Of a DNA stretch of 13,150 nucleotides, positions 7,745 through 13,150 are shown piece by piece. The notes beneath the pieces were generated by a model. That model was not told the origin of the DNA. It ran no database searches and worked only from the letters and a program-made list of their open reading frames with translations. This stretch comes from Chitinophagaceae bacterium (GTDB lineage Bacteria > Bacteroidota > Bacteroidia > Chitinophagales > Chitinophagaceae), in contig CANCKV010000027.1 in the NCBI GenBank assembly GCA_947378615.1, positions 1 through 13,150 on the forward strand, written 5' to 3'. The position numbers and the translations under genes were made by a program. Within the stretch, counting starts at the first letter, position 1, and every line of letters starts with the position of its first letter.

Positions 7745-7770
7745 TAGAAACAAGGCATGCCTTGTCTCTA
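7745..7770. repeat. 26-bp near-perfect palindrome, REP-like
   Basis: The inner 16 bp, ACAAGGCATGCCTTGT (7750-7765), are a perfect palindrome. Beyond one mismatched pair (7749/7766) the symmetry continues as TAGA...TCTA. There is no loop, so as DNA it could form a cruciform. The layout TAGAGAC-N-CATG-N-GTCTCTA resembles palindromic dispersed repeats I recall from other bacterial genomes, including cyanobacteria. Only one copy is in the window. Confidence 0.7.
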
Positions 7771-7940
7771 ACTAACACCTTTAAACGGAATCTTTCATTT
7801 TGATGCGAAAAGTTCGAGAAGTCATAAACGACTTCCTCCCATTTATCTCTAGTTTGCCAAAGGGGACATTCGCAATGAAGTGAAGACGGATGAAAAGCCG
7901 AATGAGAAGACTGTTGCGAAGGGACTCAATTCATTTAGTG

Positions 7941-7972
7941 TACTCGTGACTAATATTTAATCACTCGTAACT
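7941..7972. repeat. Degenerate ACTCGTRACT direct repeat
   Basis: TACTCGTGACT at 7941-7951 and CACTCGTAACT at 7962-7972 match at 9 of 11 positions, 21 nt apart. The second resembles the 14-nt ATTACTTACAACTT unit found before the sulfatase gene (10 of 14), so both may come from one class of AT-rich intergenic repeat. Confidence 0.4.
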
Positions 7973-8046
7973 TCTTCCACTGCCCATAGTCCTGTAGCTA
8001 AGAATCAATAAACCTATATTAGGACCCAAAGTTCAGTTTCTTCCAA

Positions 8047-8257
8047 ATCAAGGTTCAATCCGAGCACTCAAAGGTTCAGGATCTGCCCCACAAAGGGTCA
8101 GGATTAACATACAAAGTTTCAATCCGGGCATACAAAGCTTCAGGATGTGCCTATGAAGGGTCAGGATTAGGGCACAAAAGGTCAGAACTATCATGCAAAG
8201 ACTCAGGACTAACATACAAAGGTTCAATCCGAGCACTCAAAGGTTCAGGACTAACAT
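8047..8257. repeat. Minisatellite of ten 21/22-nt units
   Basis: Ten contiguous units start near 8047, 8068, 8090, 8111, 8132, 8153, 8174, 8195, 8216 and 8237. Nine are 21 nt and the second is 22 nt. A typical unit is CAAAGGTTCAGGACTAACAT plus one base. Two unit types are visible, one with TTCAATCCGRGCA and one with TCAGGAYT. A 32-nt stretch covering units 1-2 (8050-8081) recurs exactly in units 9-10 (8219-8250). Decayed units flank the array (about 8026-8046 and 8258-8270). There are no unique spacers, so it is not a CRISPR array. Confidence 0.9.
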
Positions 8258-8634
8258 ACCAATTCAGAGTTATTTGAATATAGATCTGAGTATTTTGTAT
8301 TTAAAACCAATAAGTTAGTGCAAAAAGAAGTAATAATATTTTGAAAAATAAAAGAATGACACCCTTTCTAATCACTCATTTCAATCACTAAATAATGTGA
8401 ATCTAGGGTTGAAAATAGAATTATAAATAGTCCTAAATGGGGTAAAATAACTCCTGAAAGTACTTGCAATATTAAAATTCTTTACCAATTGAGTGAGTGG
8501 CTATTGATGGTTAATTACGATTTCATAAAATCGATAGGAAATAAATACAGGATACCTCACATTATGAAAAGCCCTCTTTCTAGCATTTAATAATAAAAGT
8601 ATGTTAACTCTAATAAAGTAAATCCATAGTTACC

Positions 8635-9474
8635 CTATTTATGTACAGCAAGTAAAGGTAATTGACAATGAAATGCTAATTCTTTAGTGTGGCTCTTATA
8701 AAATAGACTTTCTAAAAAGCCATGCTTCTTTGGTACTACAATCACAATATCAGCTTCGTTTTCTTTAGCAAAATTATTTATTCCCTTAATAAAATCGTTA
8801 TTGATAACAAAATGAAAGTTAGGCTCATAAGGTTCGAACAAATCTTGGAAAGTAAAACACTCTTCTGATCCCCTATTAAATGAAGTTTGTGAGCTTAATG
8901 CAACATTTAGTATATGTAATTCAGCTTTTGAAGCCTCTAACAGACTTTTAATAATCAGATTAGGAACAGTGTTTTCTATGTCAATAAAGTCTGAGACCAA
9001 TAATAATTTTTTCATTGGTCGAAATGATGCGTGAGCAGGAACGATAATTACAGGGATATTTGATTCTCTTGCAACTATGACAGTATCACTTCCAATGATA
9101 TTTTCAGTCAAAATTCCTCCACCTGAAATACCCATGATTATCACATCAGCATTTGTATCCTTGCAGGCTCTATGAATGTCATCGGTCAACAAACCATAAT
9201 TCGCCAATAGTGTAATTTCAATGCCAGGATGAGAAATCTCGTTTAACCGATTTTCAAATTCTTGTAAACCATTTTGAGCAGCAACCTTTAACTCATCAAT
9301 ATCAAGATTCTCTACATTATATAAAGTTGGATCAGCTGTTACTGTAATTGGAACATTATAGGTGTGGTAAAAAACAATTTCTTTTGCACCTAGTTGAGAG
9401 GCAAATCCTAAGGCATATAATGCTGCATTCAATGAAGCATCTGAAAAATCAGAGGGTACTAATACTGTTCGCAT
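8635..9474 (-). CDS. Universal stress protein with two tandem UspA domains
   Basis: A 279-residue cytoplasmic protein. Domain 1 (about 1-147) opens with MRTVLVPSDFSDAS and carries the ATP-binding signature G-x2-G-x9-G-S as Gly115, Gly118, Gly128 and Ser129, followed by the PVIIVP strand. Domain 2 (about 154-279) opens with KKLLLVSDFIDIEN and ends QLPLLAVHK. At the matching place it reads KHGFLESLFYKSHT without the glycines, so it probably does not bind ATP the same way. Tandem Usp proteins of 270-300 residues are common in Bacteroidota and are usually tied to stress or low-oxygen survival; which signal applies here is not visible. The gene has its own promoter-like sequence and follows the LacI-type gene after about 300 nt, so it is probably a separate unit. 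Confidence 0.93.
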   Translation of the reverse strand: MRTVLVPSDFSDASLNAALYALGFASQLGAKEIVFYHTYNVPITVTADPTLYNVENLDIDELKVAAQNGLQEFENRLNEISHPGIEITLLANYGLLTDDIHRACKDTNADVIIMGISGGGILTENIIGSDTVIVARESNIPVIIVPAHASFRPMKKLLLVSDFIDIENTVPNLIIKSLLEASKAELHILNVALSSQTSFNRGSEECFTFQDLFEPYEPNFHFVINNDFIKGINNFAKENEADIVIVVPKKHGFLESLFYKSHTKELAFHCQLPLLAVHK

Positions 9475-9493
9475 GGCAAGTCAATTTTGTTTC

Positions 9494-9521
9494 CAAAGGT
9501 AAGTACCTCATTTTAAACAAA
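9494..9521 (-). promoter_or_regulatory. Bacteroidota-type promoter for the Usp gene
   Basis: On the minus strand TACCTTTG (9494-9501) matches TAnnTTTG exactly. A TTTG (9518-9521, preceded by more T) lies 16 nt upstream. The start codon is 19 nt downstream of the -7 element. The spacer is slightly short for the family, but the LacI-type gene's candidate has the same 16 nt. Confidence 0.6.
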
Positions 9522-9755
9522 AATTGATAATTATCATGTATTTGAACAAAAAAGCATGACTTTGATACGGGTTTTTTATAAAAAGTTCTATTAAATAGAA
9601 AAAATTGAGTACTGCTCAGGTGTTTTTACCCAAATAGTCACACGACATGCAAAAAATAACACAGGTGTTAGAATAAATTTTAGATACTTACCTGACTATT
9701 CTTGAAAGAAATCCTTGTGTTCCTTGTTTTTTCTTAGTTTTTCTTGAAGTAAAAT

Positions 9756-9775
9756 CTCCTACGAAGTATCAGGAG
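9756..9775 (-). terminator. Hairpin after the LacI-type gene, weak terminator candidate
   Basis: On the minus strand CTCCT and AGGAG enclose a 10-nt loop, followed by ATTTTA. It lies 3 nt past the stop codon. The T run is poor, so termination would be inefficient. The plus strand reads TACGAAGTA at 9760-9768, the same core as the hairpin repeats in the left part of the window. Confidence 0.4.
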
Positions 9776-9778
9776 TTG

Positions 9779-10816
9779 CTATTTTCCTAATTTATTCGGA
9801 ACTAATATTTTTTGGGATGACTCTCTGATGATTAATTTGTTTTTCAAAACGATTTCTTCCTCATTCATATCTTTTTCGCTGTGCATCATCTCTATAAACA
9901 TCTTCGCCGCTGTTTTTCCTAATTCAAATGCAGGCATTTCAACCGTAGAAATTGTTGGAGTAACAAGTCTTGTGGCAGGGTCATTATTCATTCCTACCAA
10001 CCCAATGTCGTTTGGCATGTTCAATTTCTTTTCCTTAATAGCCAACATCGCACCAATCGCCATTTTGTCTGCAATTGCAAAAATTGCATCGGGGCGTCTT
10101 TTCATTGCCAACAGTTCCTTTGTAGCAAAATAGGCGTAGTCTTGATTGAAGTCACAGAAAATAATCAAGTCTTTATCCACCTTAATATTATTTTCCTTTA
10201 AGGCTTTCAAATAGCCATCCATTCTGTGGTTACTCAATTCAAGTTTTTTGGGCCCTGCCAATAATGCAATCCTTTTATAACCTTGTTCTATCAAATGAGA
10301 AGTAGCAAGATAACCTGCTTCTTCGTTGTCAATCTTTACTTTAGGAGCAATAAGTGAGGAAGAAATTCTATCGAATAGAACAATCGGTTTCTTTCGGTCT
10401 TGAATATTTTTAATGTGATCCACTTCTGTGGTATCGCAAGAAAGTGAAACGATAAATCCATCAACTAAGCTGTCCAACAATCTTTTTGTGTTCACAATCT
10501 CTCTTCCATAACTCTCATTGCTTTGACATACCATAACGGTATAGCCTGCTTCGAGAGCCACTTCATCAATCCCCTTCACCATCGTTGATATCACGTAGTC
10601 AAGGTTCGGTACAATCACTCCAATAGTATGTGTTTGCTTCTTTAATAAATGAAGGGCTAATTGATTAGGCTGATAATTTAGCTGTTCTGCTAATGCCATC
10701 ACAGCTTTGCGTGTTTCTTGTTTCACATCATGTGTATTTCTCAATGCCCTCGATACTGTAGAAGTAGAAACATTTAATGTCTTTGCAATATCCTTTATTG
10801 TTGCCTGCTTTTCCAT
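9779..10816 (-). CDS. LacI/PurR-family transcriptional regulator
   Basis: A 345-residue DNA-binding regulator of standard length. The N-terminal helix-turn-helix is TIKDIAKTLNVSTSTVSRAL (6-25). The hinge YQPNQLALHLLKK (48-60) follows, with Leu57 at the position that inserts into the central CpG step in PurR and LacI. The rest is a periplasmic-binding-protein-like sensor domain: THTIGVIVPNLDY, DGFIVSLS, ALLAGPK, PDAIFAIADKMAIGAM and GLVGMNNDP. The effector is not deducible; family members usually sense a sugar or a breakdown product. It diverges from the KdgF-like and sulfatase genes, its likely targets. CpG-phased operator sequences lie just upstream of its own promoter, which also suggests self-regulation. 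Confidence 0.95.
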   Translation of the reverse strand: MEKQATIKDIAKTLNVSTSTVSRALRNTHDVKQETRKAVMALAEQLNYQPNQLALHLLKKQTHTIGVIVPNLDYVISTMVKGIDEVALEAGYTVMVCQSNESYGREIVNTKRLLDSLVDGFIVSLSCDTTEVDHIKNIQDRKKPIVLFDRISSSLIAPKVKIDNEEAGYLATSHLIEQGYKRIALLAGPKKLELSNHRMDGYLKALKENNIKVDKDLIIFCDFNQDYAYFATKELLAMKRRPDAIFAIADKMAIGAMLAIKEKKLNMPNDIGLVGMNNDPATRLVTPTISTVEMPAFELGKTAAKMFIEMMHSEKDMNEEEIVLKNKLIIRESSQKILVPNKLGK

Positions 10817-10847
10817 ATTATAAGCCGTTTTTCTTTTTTTGAGGGGA

Positions 10848-10877
10848 TAAAAGTAGTGCTTATTTTTATTTCAAAAA
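10848..10877 (-). promoter_or_regulatory. Promoter candidate for the LacI-type gene
   Basis: On the minus strand TACTTTTA (10848-10855) matches TAnnTTTG at 7 of 8 positions. TTTTTG (10872-10877) lies 16 nt upstream. The start codon is about 30 nt downstream. The operator cluster begins 10 nt upstream of this -33 element, close enough for a bound regulator to affect it. Confidence 0.5.
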
Positions 10878-10886
10878 GAAAAATGC

Positions 10887-10918
10887 CGGTATCGTTTCCG
10901 GTAACGCTATCGGTTGCG
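10887..10918. promoter_or_regulatory. Clustered LacI/PurR-type operators with 6-bp CpG phasing
   Basis: CG steps occur at 10887, 10893, 10899, 10905, 10911 and 10917, exactly 6 bp apart. The known PurR box has three CG steps with the same spacing. Overlapping palindromes can be read: TAACGCTATCGGTTGCGTTA (10902-10921, 8 of 10 pairs symmetrical), CGTTTCCGGTAACG (10893-10906, 6 of 7 pairs) and a weaker one centred at 10893. They lie in the divergent region beside the regulator gene, so it is the obvious binder. Confidence 0.75.
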
Positions 10919-11233
10919 TTATTTAGAAAAAATTCAATAAAATGAATGTTATATTAGATATTATCTATTGTATTGCTGAAAAATATAGAAAAGATACTTC
11001 GCCTTAGATGTTCTTTACCCTCCAATTTGACACTATTTTTACATTTCCAAGGATATGCTTTCTTGAAAAACGTATTTTGGCTTGCCATAATTGCTTGTTT
11101 CAAGGTTTCCTTAGTGAAAAATTAGATTTTTGTACTGTCTTGCGTTGCATGTTGAGAAATTAATAAGTATTGCAGGGTTACAAAATACCTTCTTTGAGTA
11201 AGTAATAAAATTATTGATATAAAAATTTATAGA

Positions 11234-11605
11234 ATGGAATCAAATGCTCCAATAATTTCACTAGGGTTGTCAGATATGATTAATCCTTTTATTGAGGATA
11301 ATACTATTGAATGGGTTGATTTAGGAGAAGGTGTTAAAAGAAAAGTAATGAGTTACGATTCTAGAATGATGTTGGTTAAAGTAGGTTTTGTAAAAGGTGC
11401 AGTCGGAACTTTACATCATCATTATCATACACAAATCAGTTATATAGAAAGTGGTTCCTTTGAAGTGGAAATTGATGGGAAAAAGGAAGTACTACATACA
11501 GGGGATGTGTTTCATGCGGCTCCAAACTTAATACATGGAGTAGTTTGTTTAGAAGCAGGGGTATTAATAGACGTCTTTAGCCCAATGAGAGAAGAGTTTA
11601 TTTAA
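11234..11605 (+). CDS. kdgF: KdgF-like cupin (uronate-linearising enzyme family)
   Basis: A 123-residue single-domain cupin. KdgF proteins speed the opening of 4,5-unsaturated uronates, released by polysaccharide lyases from pectin or alginate, to the linear keto form used by later pathway enzymes. Family-like features are VDLGEGVKRKVMSY near the N-terminus, the metal-binding cluster HHHYHTQ (His61-Gln67), Gly90-Asp91, the second-motif His101 in PNLIHG, and the closing DVFSPMREEF, which I associate with KdgF-type cupins. No signal peptide, so cytoplasmic. The start is ATG 11234. It precedes a sulfatase by 112 nt and diverges from a LacI-type regulator, fitting uronate-polysaccharide use. Small cupins are hard to separate by eye, so the exact substrate remains open. 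Confidence 0.75.
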   Translation: MESNAPIISLGLSDMINPFIEDNTIEWVDLGEGVKRKVMSYDSRMMLVKVGFVKGAVGTLHHHYHTQISYIESGSFEVEIDGKKEVLHTGDVFHAAPNLIHGVVCLEAGVLIDVFSPMREEFI

Positions 11606-11638
11606 ATACTTCTTTCTAATAGTACTAACGTATAACGT

Positions 11639-11688
11639 AATACTTACAACCTATTACTTACAACTTAATACTTACAACTTATTACTTA
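11639..11688. repeat. 14-nt tandem repeat, 3.5 copies
   Basis: Units AATACTTACAACCT (11639), ATTACTTACAACTT (11653), AATACTTACAACTT (11667) and a partial ATTACTTA (11681) follow without gaps. AATA and ATTA starts alternate, giving a 28-nt higher-order period. The array fills much of the gap between the cupin and sulfatase genes. Confidence 0.8.
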
Positions 11689-11717
11689 AAGCGTTTTCTA
11701 ACAATTAAAAATAAAAA

Positions 11718-13150
11718 ATGAAAAGGTTACTTTGCCTACCGTTATTGATGTTTTTGATGCCTTGCACGAATAGCAATGCTCAACAAGAGAAAAAGCCCAA
11801 TATCCTGTTTATTGCAGTTGATGATTTGAAACCTATACTTGGATGCTATGGAAATAAATTAGTGAAGACCCCAAATATAGACCGCCTCGCAAAAATGGGT
11901 ACCGCTTTCCAAAGTAATTATTGTCAGCAAGCAGTTTGCGGCCCTACTCGAGCAAGTTTGATGACAGGGAAAAGGCCCGATTATACAAAGGTTTGGGATT
12001 TGAAAACTCAAATGAGGGATATGAATCCTGATATTGTTACCCTACCTCAATATCTAATCACACAAGGGTATCAAACTATTGGTATCGGTAAAATTTACCA
12101 TCCTAGTGATGCCCTAAAGAAAATTGACCCTGTTTCTTGGAGTCTTCCTTATATTTTTTCGAAGGATGAAGATTTTGCAAACGGGTTAGGTAAGCCTGCT
12201 AACGAGCAATATCAATTAGCCTCTACTAAAGAATACTTTGCAACCCACGAAAAAGTAAAGAAAGGAGATGAACCTAAGAAGAAAAAAGGACAAGACGATA
12301 ACGACGAAGGTTCAGGAAGTAGAAAAGGCCCTTCTACCGAGTGTATCGATGTTCCTGATAACGCTTATGAAGATGGTGTAAATGCATTGCTTGCAAAAGA
12401 CAAATTAGACGAATTGGTAAAAGGAAATCAGCCTTTCTTCTTAGCTGTAGGTTTGCACAAACCACACCTTCCTTTTGTAGCCCCTAAGAAATATTGGGAT
12501 ATGTACAAAAAGGAAGACATGCCTTTAGCAGAATTTCAACAACATTCTAAAGACGGACCTTTTCTTGCTTACACAAGTGCAGGAGAGCTTCGTAACTATA
12601 CCGACATTCCTCCTTTCGTGACTATGGAGACAGAGATGAATATGATTGGACTGAAACCCGAAAAGCAAAAAGAATTAATTCAAGGTTATTATGCTGCTGT
12701 TTCTTATACTGACCATAATGTGGGCGTTCTTTTAGATGAATTAGAAAAATTAGGGCAATTGAATAATACAATCATCGTTCTTTGGGGTGACCACGGTTGG
12801 CATTTAGGAGATCATGATTTATGGTGCAAACACACCAACTTCGAAAATGCTACAAGGGCTCCATTGATTATTGCTGCTCCGGGTATTAAAGGCGGTCCTT
12901 CTAAATCATTATCTGAACATATTGACATATTCCCAACAATTTGCGACCTAGCTAAAGTGCCAGTTCCAACCTATTTGGATGGAAAAAGTTTGGTACCAAT
13001 CATGAAAGATAAGAATGCAAAAGTTCAAGAGTATTCAATCAGCCAATATCCTCGTGGAGTTAAGAAAGAAGAAATGGAAAAATTGGGCTATACTTCAAAG
13101 AAGATTATGGGGTATAGTTTAAGAACTGACAAATACAGATTAACTCTTTG
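11718..13150 (+). CDS. Iduronate-2-sulfatase-like S1 sulfatase, 3' end outside window
   Basis: The first 477 residues of an exported sulfatase; the frame is still open at the window edge. The start is ATG 11718 after an A-rich leader, followed by a signal peptide (MKRLLCLPLLMFLMPC..., likely cut near NAQ). Catalytic features are metal-binding Asp35-Asp36 in VDDL, the formylglycine site CGPTR with Cys74 as the residue to be oxidised (C-x-P-x-R type), and Asp358-His359 in WGDHGWHLGDH. QQAVCGPTRASLMTGKRP, GKIYHP and FFLAVGLHKPHLPF closely resemble human iduronate-2-sulfatase, placing it in that subgroup. It would remove sulfate from uronate residues of a sulfated glycan in the periplasm or outside. 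A lysine/acid-rich insert at 179-204 is unusual. Activation needs a formylglycine-generating enzyme or anSME, not seen here. Confidence 0.92.
   Translation, partial: MKRLLCLPLLMFLMPCTNSNAQQEKKPNILFIAVDDLKPILGCYGNKLVKTPNIDRLAKMGTAFQSNYCQQAVCGPTRASLMTGKRPDYTKVWDLKTQMRDMNPDIVTLPQYLITQGYQTIGIGKIYHPSDALKKIDPVSWSLPYIFSKDEDFANGLGKPANEQYQLASTKEYFATHEKVKKGDEPKKKKGQDDNDEGSGSRKGPSTECIDVPDNAYEDGVNALLAKDKLDELVKGNQPFFLAVGLHKPHLPFVAPKKYWDMYKKEDMPLAEFQQHSKDGPFLAYTSAGELRNYTDIPPFVTMETEMNMIGLKPEKQKELIQGYYAAVSYTDHNVGVLLDELEKLGQLNNTIIVLWGDHGWHLGDHDLWCKHTNFENATRAPLIIAAPGIKGGPSKSLSEHIDIFPTICDLAKVPVPTYLDGKSLVPIMKDKNAKVQEYSISQYPRGVKKEEMEKLGYTSKKIMGYSLRTDKYRLTL

Larger units (their letters stand above)
7415..8634. other. 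1.2-kb gene-free region between convergent genes
   Basis: Both flanking genes point into this region. Frames on both strands are broken by stops, and no typical start with a plausible product was found. It holds a possible decayed minus-strand coding remnant (about 7468-7620), a 26-bp palindrome (7745-7770), a degenerate ACTCGTRACT repeat (7941-7972) and a 21-nt minisatellite (8047-8257). From 8280 to 8634 I see only AT-rich sequence and a small hairpin (CGATTT/AAATCG, 8518-8533) without a T run. Confidence 0.7.
9475..9778. other. Intergenic region between the LacI-type and Usp genes
   Basis: About 300 nt without a gene. Reading the minus strand, it holds a hairpin just after the LacI-type stop (9756-9775), a 15-nt perfect inverted repeat (TTCTATT, A, AATAGAA at 9586-9600) next to A/T tracts that could be a weak terminator, and the Usp promoter candidate. 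Confidence 0.6.
10817..11233. other. Divergent control region between LacI-type and cupin genes
   Basis: 417 nt with no convincing gene. The LacI-proximal 110 nt contain that gene's promoter and the CpG-phased operators. The remaining 300 nt before the cupin gene are AT-rich. The longest frame there (11008-11163, 51 codons) gives a product I do not recognise. No clear promoter for the cupin gene was found, and this stretch is long for a Bacteroidota leader. Confidence 0.6.

Noticed and set aside
8048..8236. Minus-strand 62-codon frame with Leu/Cys heptad repeats
   Set aside because: It lies wholly inside the 21-nt minisatellite, so the repeat pattern follows from the DNA period. It begins with GTG without a supporting promoter and resembles no protein family.
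8047..8257. CRISPR array
   Set aside because: The units follow each other without unique spacers, are not constant in sequence, and no cas gene is nearby.
9828..10133. 101-codon plus-strand frame opposite the LacI-type gene
   Set aside because: It is antisense to a clear family member and shows no recognisable domain; its hydrophobic make-up follows from the opposite strand.
11008..11163. 51-codon plus-strand frame in the divergent control region
   Set aside because: The product is Phe/Cys/Leu-rich without a known motif. No promoter or family support was found, although a small peptide cannot be ruled out.

Overview
The window looks like a chromosomal segment from a member of the Bacteroidota. 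It is AT-rich. Start codons are preceded by A-rich leaders rather than Shine-Dalgarno sequences. Several promoters resemble the Bacteroidota TTTG / TAnnTTTG type, and one secreted protein ends in a type IX secretion (T9SS) type A sorting domain. The genus cannot be told from the sequence. Seven complete genes and one 3'-truncated gene (the sulfatase) are supported.

Left part (1-7414, all plus strand): a terminator of an off-window gene; two tandem copies of an intergenic hairpin repeat; a T9SS-secreted propeller-like protein (640-1824) with its own strong terminator; a third copy of the repeat; a GH3-family adenylating-type enzyme (2150-3670); a Nif3-family dinuclear-metal protein (3773-4873) followed by a coiled-coil C4 zinc-ribbon protein (4955-5710), a pairing common in bacteria; a terminator hairpin placed almost on top of the next start codon; and an exported TPR protein (5909-7414).

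Middle (7415-8634): 1.2 kb between convergent genes with no credible gene. It holds a 26-bp near-perfect palindrome with a GGCATGCC core, and a minisatellite of ten 21/22-nt units with an internal 32-nt duplication.

Right part (8635-13150): a tandem-domain universal stress protein and a LacI/PurR-type regulator, both minus strand. Diverging from the regulator are a KdgF-like cupin and an iduronate-2-sulfatase-like sulfatase that runs off the window. Upstream of the regulator lies a compact operator region in which six CpG steps are spaced exactly 6 bp apart, a PurR-box-like geometry. Regulator, KdgF-like cupin and S1 sulfatase together suggest the edge of a locus for a sulfated, uronate-containing polysaccharide; this is inference from gene content.

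No phage, CRISPR array, complete insertion sequence, tRNA or rRNA was seen. The most unusual content is non-coding: the CG-phased operator cluster, the hairpin repeat family with G-U-preserving changes, the 21-nt minisatellite and the palindrome.
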